DNA from: Mesorhizobium sp.
GTDB lineage: Bacteria; Pseudomonadota; Alphaproteobacteria; Rhizobiales; Rhizobiaceae
Direction of reading: 5' to 3'
Assembly (NCBI RefSeq): GCF_023954305.1
Contig: NZ_JAMLIG010000001.1
Location: 3,368,001 to 3,432,000 of the forward strand
DNA: 64,000 nucleotides
Under the pieces are notes generated by a model. It saw nothing but the letters and a program-made list of their open reading frames with translations. It was not told where the DNA came from and ran no database searches. A program made the position numbers and the translations under genes. Below are positions 59,910-64,000 of the stretch, in pieces; positions within the stretch are counted from its first letter, which is position 1; the number at the start of each line of letters is the position of its first letter.

Positions 59910-60548
59910 TCACTTGTCCTTGGCCGGAGCGGCGGCCGCTGCGGGAGCCTCGGCTTCCTCGTCGGCGTCCGAACGGCTGGCAGACGAGCCGGCGATGGTG
60001 GCGATGGTGAAGTCGCGGTCGGAAATGACCGGCTTGACGCCCGCCGGCAGCTTCACCGCCGAGATGTGGATGGAATCGCCGATCTCGGTGCCGTCCAGGT
60101 CGACGGTGATGGAGTCCGGGATCGCATTCGCGGGCACCGTGAACTCGACCTCGTGGCGCACGACGTTGAGCACGCCGCCGCGCTTGATGCCGGGCGACTT
60201 CTCTTCGTTGATGAAGTGAACCGGCACTTCGACGGTCACGACGGTGTCCTTGCCGACGCGCAGGAAGTCGACATGCATCGGGAAATCCCGGACCGGATCG
60301 AGCTGATAGTCCTTCGGCAGGACCTGCACCTTCTTGCCGTCCACGTCGATCGTGGCGATGGTGGTCATGAAGCCGCCGCCATGGATCTTGTAGTACAGCT
60401 CCTTGTAGGGGAGGGCGATCGCCAGGGGAGGCTGCTTGTCGCCGTAAATGACTGCTGGTACCTTGCCGTTGCGGCGAGTTTCGCGGGCGGACCCCTTACC
60501 GACCTTCTCGCGCGCCTCGGCCTTGAGCTCGTACGTCTCGTGGCTCAT
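59910..60548 (-). CDS. rplY: 50S ribosomal protein L25/general stress protein Ctc
   Basis: A 212-residue CTC-type L25, which binds 5S rRNA. The N-terminal L25 domain (YELKAEAREKVGKGSARETR, KVPAVIYGDKQPP) is followed by the C-terminal TL5 domain (VEVPVHFINEEKSPGIKRGG) and an Asp/Glu/Ala-rich tail. The ATG at 60548 is right; the frame to 60653 runs into the terminator and upstream DNA. First gene of the rplY-pth pair. Confidence 0.95.
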   Translation of the reverse strand: MSHETYELKAEAREKVGKGSARETRRNGKVPAVIYGDKQPPLAIALPYKELYYKIHGGGFMTTIATIDVDGKKVQVLPKDYQLDPVRDFPMHVDFLRVGKDTVVTVEVPVHFINEEKSPGIKRGGVLNVVRHEVEFTVPANAIPDSITVDLDGTEIGDSIHISAVKLPAGVKPVISDRDFTIATIAGSSASRSDADEEAEAPAAAAAPAKDK

Positions 60549-60612
60549 GGCTGTTCCTTTCGCGTTGTATGGAGCGCCTCCGGCCCGGCGACCGCCGTGT
60601 CCGGAAACGTCG

Positions 60613-60634
60613 AAAGCCGCCTTATGGGCGGCCC
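60613..60634 (-). terminator. Hairpin downstream of ribH
   Basis: On the minus strand GCCGCC-(5)-GGCGGC followed by TTTC, about 100 bases after the ribH stop and before rplY. Moderate stem and short T-run. Confidence 0.55.
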
Positions 60635-60730
60635 TCCGCCGCGTTGCCTCCAAGGGTGTCTACGCGGGTGGCGGCTCTATAGCGGAAGGGGGGAAACCGC
60701 GCAACCCGCAAGAACCGCCCCGAAGGCGTA

Positions 60731-61174
60731 TCAGGCTGCAATCCGCGCCAGCCGCGCCCTGGCGTTCGCGATCATCAGGGCCGCCTTCGCCGCCTCGCGT
60801 CCCTTCTCGACGAAATGCCGGGCGAAGATCTGACGGTGATGGTCCGTCTCCTGATAATTGTGTGGCGTCAGCGAAACCGAAAGAACCGGTATGCCGGTAT
60901 CCAGGCCGGCGCGCATCAAACCGTCGACGACCGCCTGAGCGACGAAATCGTGGCGGTAGATGCCGCCGTCGACGACGAAGGCCGCCGCCGCCACCGCCGC
61001 ATATCTGCCGCTGGCGGCAAGATCGCGGGCAAGCAGCGGCAACTCGAAGGCGCCGGGAACATCGTAGATGTCGACGTTGCCGGCGGGGATGAGTTCGAGA
61101 AAACCGTCGAGCGCCCTGTCGACGATCTCGGAATGCCAGTTTGCCTTGACGAAGGCGTAGCGGGTGGGTGTCAT
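60731..61174 (-). CDS. ribH: 6,7-dimethyl-8-ribityllumazine synthase, type II
   Basis: A 147-residue riboflavin-pathway enzyme that joins 5-amino-6-ribitylaminouracil with dihydroxybutanone phosphate. ANWHSEIVDRAL, FDVPGAFELP-like VDIYDVPGAFELPLLAR and FVVDGGIYRHDFVAQAVVDG (catalytic His in the last) identify it; the GGIYRHxFVA form matches the decameric type II (RibH2) of Brucella and rhizobia rather than the icosahedral type I. AAGGAGAG precedes the ATG and an FMN riboswitch lies upstream, so riboflavin/FMN controls it. Confidence 0.94.
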   Translation of the reverse strand: MTPTRYAFVKANWHSEIVDRALDGFLELIPAGNVDIYDVPGAFELPLLARDLAASGRYAAVAAAAFVVDGGIYRHDFVAQAVVDGLMRAGLDTGIPVLSVSLTPHNYQETDHHRQIFARHFVEKGREAAKAALMIANARARLARIAA

Positions 61175-61225
61175 CGTGATCTCTCCTTCGGTTGCGACAC
61201 GTCACCCAAGGCGATCACGCGCGGA

Positions 61226-61250
61226 GCGGTCCCGCGCGTTGGGACCGCTG
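61226..61250 (-). promoter_or_regulatory. Expression-platform hairpin of the ribH riboswitch
   Basis: AGCGGTCCC-(7)-GGGACCGCT, a perfect 9-bp stem between the riboswitch aptamer and the ribH ribosome-binding site. No T-run follows, so it may act in translation control or by competing with the aptamer rather than as a terminator. Confidence 0.6.
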
Positions 61251-61256
61251 CCACCC

Positions 61257-61391
61257 GTTCTCTTCCATCCGGACTGTAACCGTCGGCCCAGGCATCGCAC
61301 CTGATCTGCTGACCCTTCCTGTGGAAGGCGCTCGCGGGCTCGCGATCGAGATCGCATACCGCCGGTGGGGATTTTCGCCCCGCCCTGAGAA
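61257..61391 (-). promoter_or_regulatory. FMN riboswitch (RFN element)
   Basis: Read on the minus strand, conserved RFN blocks occur in order: GGGCGAAAATCCCCACCGGCGG, AGCCCGCGAGC, GGTCAGCAGATCAGGTGCGATG CC, GGGCCGACGGTTACAGTCCGGATGGAAGAGA (each split here for brevity; key cores CACCGGCGGT, AGCCCGCGAG, GCCGACGGT and AGTCCGGATG). This is the six-stem FMN-binding aptamer, ending about 80 bases before ribH. It should lower ribH expression when FMN is high. Confidence 0.93.
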
Positions 61392-61458
61392 CGGCCGGAC
61401 GATAGGAGATGCAAACCAGCGTGGCAACGGGGGTGCGACCGCCGGCTTCATCTCGCTG

Positions 61459-61727
61459 GAGCAATGTCCGATCAGGTTGAACCGTTCTGCCGGAGGGAAT
61501 TCGGGTCAAGGTCGAGGTCTTCGGCGCGGTCGTGCTGGTGGCACGGCCAAGTCCGAAGACCGAAGGATTTGGCCCGAATTCACCCGGCCCGAAGGGTTCC
61601 CCGCTGGCAGGCGCCCGCGGCGTCAGGCGGATTTGGCCGTGCCACCAGCACGGCCTGCACCGCCTTCCTAGCGGATCGCACCGCCATCGGAGAAACAGAA
61701 CTGGTTCAACCTGGTCGGACATTGCTC
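61459..61727. repeat. Composite palindromic element, type G
   Basis: A 269-bp nested inverted repeat. Outer arms GAGCAATGTCCGATCAGGTTGAACC-like (left) and GGTTCAACCTGGTCGGACATTGCTC (right) match at 23 of 25. Inner arms CGTGCTGGTGGCACGGCCAA (left) and its complement TTGGCCGTGCCACCAGCACG (right) are perfect. It sits between the FMN riboswitch and the DUF1127 terminator and has no coding content. Confidence 0.9.
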
Positions 61728-61728
61728 T

Positions 61729-61761
61729 AAAAAAGAACCCGCCGTCATTGGCGACGGCGGG
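61729..61761 (-). terminator. Rho-independent terminator of the DUF1127 gene
   Basis: On the minus strand CCCGCCGTC-(6)-GACGGCGGG followed by TTCTTTTTT, 51 bp after the DUF1127 stop. Perfect 9-bp GC stem with a T-run. Confidence 0.92.
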
Positions 61762-61811
61762 CGAGTGAGGCTCGGACGAGGGCGGTGTCCGCCGCCCCCG
61801 AATTGCCGGTT

Positions 61812-62030
61812 CTACAGGTTCCAGGTATCGCGCATGCGCCGCCGCTCGACGCGGAATGTTTCCTCGGGTCCGAGGACGTCTTCCCGGGTCATACCGATGT
61901 CGCGCAGCAGGCGGTCGTCCTTCCTGGCAAGCAGGTGCCGCAATTCGCGGCTCAGGCGATGGGGATTTCGCGAAAGAGGGTGGGCGCGTTCGACCGGAAG
62001 GTCGGTCGCGTTGAAGAATGCGGTGGTCAT
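61812..62030 (-). CDS. DUF1127 domain-containing small protein
   Basis: A 72-residue protein with the DUF1127/YjiS core RLSRELRHLLARKDDRLLRD (then IGMTREDV), an arginine-rich helical module that in alphaproteobacteria binds RNA and affects phosphate/carbon metabolism and stress. It has its own strong terminator and is divergent from the LysR gene at 62131, 100 bp away. Confidence 0.87.
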   Translation of the reverse strand: MTTAFFNATDLPVERAHPLSRNPHRLSRELRHLLARKDDRLLRDIGMTREDVLGPEETFRVERRRMRDTWNL

Positions 62031-62130
62031 GGTCGTGTGCTCTGTGTCGAACCACGCAGATAGGCTTCGCGTTGACATTCGACAAACGAATTGCTGTGAT
62101 GGCAGCCATGATGTTTCGGAATGTCTCGCC

Positions 62131-63009
62131 ATGAGCCTGCATCTGGATGGAGACCTGCTCCGGACGTTTCTCGCCGTCGCCGACAGCGGCAATTTCACCC
62201 ATGCCGCCGCCCGCGTCGGGCGTACCCAGTCCGCCGTGTCGATGCAGATCAAGCGCCTGGAGGATTCGGTCGGCGTCGCTCTGTTCGAGCGCGGGGCGCG
62301 CGGCGTCTCGCTGAACGAAAAGGGTCGCCAGATGCTCGACAATGCGCGTCGCATCGTCGGTTTGCTGGACGAGACGGCAGCGCTGTTCGATGCCGCCGCT
62401 CTGGAGGGCAAGGTCAGCATCGGCATCCATCAGGAATATGCCGAAGAGCGTCTGGCCGACGCGCTTCATGCGTTCGACCGCCGGCACCCCGGCGTCGAGA
62501 TCACCGTCCGCTGCGGAACGTCGGAGGAAAACCTGGCGCGCGTGCAGTCGGGCGATCTCGACCTCGCGGTGATCTTCGACTGGCAAGGCCATTCCGACGG
62601 AGAGGTTCTCATGGTCGATCCGACGGTGTGGGTCACGTCGGAAAAGCACCTGACGCATGAGCGCAGGCCGGTCCCGATCGCGCTGTTCCGAGACTCGGCG
62701 TGGTCGAAGGATTTCGCAATCCAGTCGCTCGAGAGTCGCGGCGTCGATTATCGCATCGCCTTCCTCAGTGCGATCAAGGGCGGACTCAGGCTCGCGGTGA
62801 CGTCAGGCCTCGCCATCTCCCCCATTTCCCGAAGCGACATCCCGCCCGGTTGCCGCGAGCTGACCGCGGAGGAGGGGTTCGCGGTGGTGGACCATTCGAA
62901 CGTGGTGCTCGTCATCAACCCCTCGTCGCGTGGCGCCGCGGTGGCAGGTATGGCCGAGGCGATCCGCGAGGCGTTTTCCGCGATGAAGCCGCTGTCCACG
63001 GTGGCGTGA
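62131..63009 (+). CDS. LysR family transcriptional regulator
   Basis: A 292-residue regulator. HTH: NFTHAAARVGRTQSAVSMQI. The effector domain begins near residue 90 (GKVSIGIHQEYAEERLADAL) and ends NVVLVINPSSRGAAVAGMAE. It is divergent from the DUF1127 gene and is followed 121 bp downstream by the chromate-resistance genes, either of which it could control. Confidence 0.87.
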   Translation: MSLHLDGDLLRTFLAVADSGNFTHAAARVGRTQSAVSMQIKRLEDSVGVALFERGARGVSLNEKGRQMLDNARRIVGLLDETAALFDAAALEGKVSIGIHQEYAEERLADALHAFDRRHPGVEITVRCGTSEENLARVQSGDLDLAVIFDWQGHSDGEVLMVDPTVWVTSEKHLTHERRPVPIALFRDSAWSKDFAIQSLESRGVDYRIAFLSAIKGGLRLAVTSGLAISPISRSDIPPGCRELTAEEGFAVVDHSNVVLVINPSSRGAAVAGMAEAIREAFSAMKPLSTVA

Positions 63010-63130
63010 ACCCGAACATTCTTGTTGACGCAGATCCGCCGCGGCTTAGTCTCTCCCAATCGGGGGCATGGGTGGACTCCCCGGAAGGCTTCGGCCCAAG
63101 TTCCGCCTTCGCACGTTTGCGGAGGAAACC

Positions 63131-63946
63131 ATGCCTCGAACAATCTCGCCCGCCGCGCTCGCCCGACTGATCGGCTCTCCCGATTGTCCCGTCGTCGTCG
63201 ATGTCCGGAGGGAGCAGGTCTTCCAGCAGGCCGGATCCCGAATCCCGACGGCGCTCTGGCGCCCGCATACCGAGCCTGCAACCTGGCTCGGCGCATTCGG
63301 GCCCGGCCGCTCCTTCGTCGTCTATTGCGTGCACGGCCACAATGTCAGCGAGATCGCCGCGGCCAGGATGCGGGCCTTCGGCGCCGACGTGGCGATTCTG
63401 GAGGGCGGCATCGAAGCTTATGCGGCGCTCGGCGAGCCGATGGTTATTGATGCTCCCGGCGTTCCGAAAAAGCTGGCTGCGCCAAGCGTCTGGGTGACGC
63501 GCGAACGGCCGAAGATCGATCGCGTCGCCTGCCCATGGCTGATCCGCCGCTTCGTCGACCCGTTCGCGGTCTTTCACTACGTCGCGTCGGAATGGGTGCG
63601 CGGGGTCGCCGAGGAAATCGGGGCGATCCCGTTCGATGTCGACGGCGTCGCCTATTCGCATCGCGGGGACCAATGCAGTTTCGATACGATGCTCGACGAG
63701 TTTGGGCTCGACTCGCCTGCGCTGCGGCGCATGGCGCGGATCGTGCGCGGTGCCGATACGGCGCGGCTCGACCTCGAGCCGCAGGCGGCGGGCCTGCTTG
63801 CCATCCTGCTCGGATTGTCGGCAATGGAGACCGACGACCTTCGGCAACTGGACAAGGCGATTCCCGTGTTCGACGCGCTCTATGCCTGGCTGCGATACGC
63901 CGCGGAGGAAACCCATAACTGGCCGGCACGTGCAGGCCTCACATGA
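63131..63946 (+). CDS. Rhodanese-ChrB fusion, chromate resistance protein
   Basis: A 271-residue protein. Residues 1-115 form a rhodanese-like domain with active-site C66 in FVVYCVHGHNVSE; residues about 122-271 are a ChrB-type chromate-resistance domain (RPKIDRVACPWLIRRFVDPF, HRGDQCSFDTMLDEFGL). ChrB-related proteins support chromate resistance, often as regulators or reductases. GCGGAGGAAACC precedes the ATG at 63131. It overlaps the next gene (ATGA), whose start looks like ChrA. Confidence 0.87.
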   Translation: MPRTISPAALARLIGSPDCPVVVDVRREQVFQQAGSRIPTALWRPHTEPATWLGAFGPGRSFVVYCVHGHNVSEIAAARMRAFGADVAILEGGIEAYAALGEPMVIDAPGVPKKLAAPSVWVTRERPKIDRVACPWLIRRFVDPFAVFHYVASEWVRGVAEEIGAIPFDVDGVAYSHRGDQCSFDTMLDEFGLDSPALRRMARIVRGADTARLDLEPQAAGLLAILLGLSAMETDDLRQLDKAIPVFDALYAWLRYAAEETHNWPARAGLT

Positions 63947-64000
63947 CCGTCGAGCTCGCAATAGACGTCAGGCCTTCGTTCGCGGAAGCCTTCAAGGTCT
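63943..64000 (+). CDS. chrA: Chromate transporter ChrA, N-terminus (partial)
   Basis: The first 19 residues, MTVELAIDVRPSFAEAFKV, end at the window edge. The PSFAEAFKV-type opening and the position directly after a ChrB-type gene (4-bp overlap) fit ChrA, the chromate/sulfate exporter of the CHR family. Identification depends on context. Confidence 0.65.
   Translation, partial: MTVELAIDVRPSFAEAFKV

Noticed and set aside
1..64000. tRNA or rRNA genes
   Set aside because: No T-arm (GGTTCGAATCC-like) or rRNA signature was noticed by eye; a tRNAscan-SE run would be decisive.
1..64000. Integrated phage, insertion sequence or conjugative element
   Set aside because: No integrase, transposase, relaxase or phage structural gene is present; the repeats are small non-coding palindromes.

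Overview
The window is GC-rich, gene-dense chromosomal DNA from an alphaproteobacterium, most likely a Hyphomicrobiales/Phyllobacteriaceae member close to Mesorhizobium. The main reasons are: fused TrpE(G) anthranilate synthase behind a Trp-codon leader; three tandem copies of the small secreted DUF680 family, known essentially from Mesorhizobium; a ChoXWV-like choline transporter; the MoxR-DUF58-DUF4159 operon divergent from DUF1285-CoA pyrophosphatase-CCA transferase; the rplY-pth-ychF-MaoC block; and several kinds of palindromic intergenic repeat. No phage, transposase, CRISPR array, rRNA or tRNA gene was recognised. All assignments rest on reading sequence motifs, not on database searches.

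Layout. 0-2.4 kb: end of a choline/betaine uptake operon (binding protein, permease, ATPase). 2.5-9.1 kb: secreted metalloprotease, dienelactone-hydrolase-like enzyme, VOC protein, potassium channel, DUF680 triplet, TetR regulator. 9.1-16.6 kb: phospholipase-D/endonuclease pair, DUF1428 protein, fhs, a MarR regulator divergent from a glycosyltransferase with an 18-bp palindrome between them, PAP2 phosphatase. 16.7-25.2 kb: trpL-trpE(G) with a readable attenuator, cation efflux protein, AbrB-type membrane protein, leuA behind a leucine-rich leader, alpha/beta hydrolase. 25.2-29.2 kb: metallophosphoesterase, Nudix, glutathionyl-hydroquinone reductase, GNAT, TerB-like protein with a 57-residue partner. 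29.3-39.1 kb: a four-gene MoxR/VWA operon on the minus strand and its divergent three-gene neighbour. 39-43 kb: DUF1059, LysR, hemF, a ParDE-type toxin-antitoxin pair, trmL. 43.4-47.8 kb: two ABC exporter half-transporters and a small protein. 48.7-51.5 kb: petABC (bc1 complex) closed by a strong terminator. 51.5-55.6 kb: PemK toxin with an unfamiliar 117-residue partner, a lone prepilin-peptidase N-domain, apt, an AAA ATPase and a repeat-rich gap. 56-61.4 kb: MaoC pair, NlpC/P60-like lipoprotein, ychF, pth, rplY, and type II ribH under an FMN riboswitch. 61.5-64 kb: composite repeat, DUF1127 protein, LysR, and a ChrB-type gene followed by the start of chrA.

The most interesting features are regulatory: two amino-acid attenuation-type leaders whose peptide starts fall where transcription would begin, an FMN riboswitch, a MarR operator, and palindromic repeats that in two cases supply the purine-rich ribosome-binding region of the next gene. 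The least-described protein systems are the DUF680 array and the PemK plus unknown-partner module.
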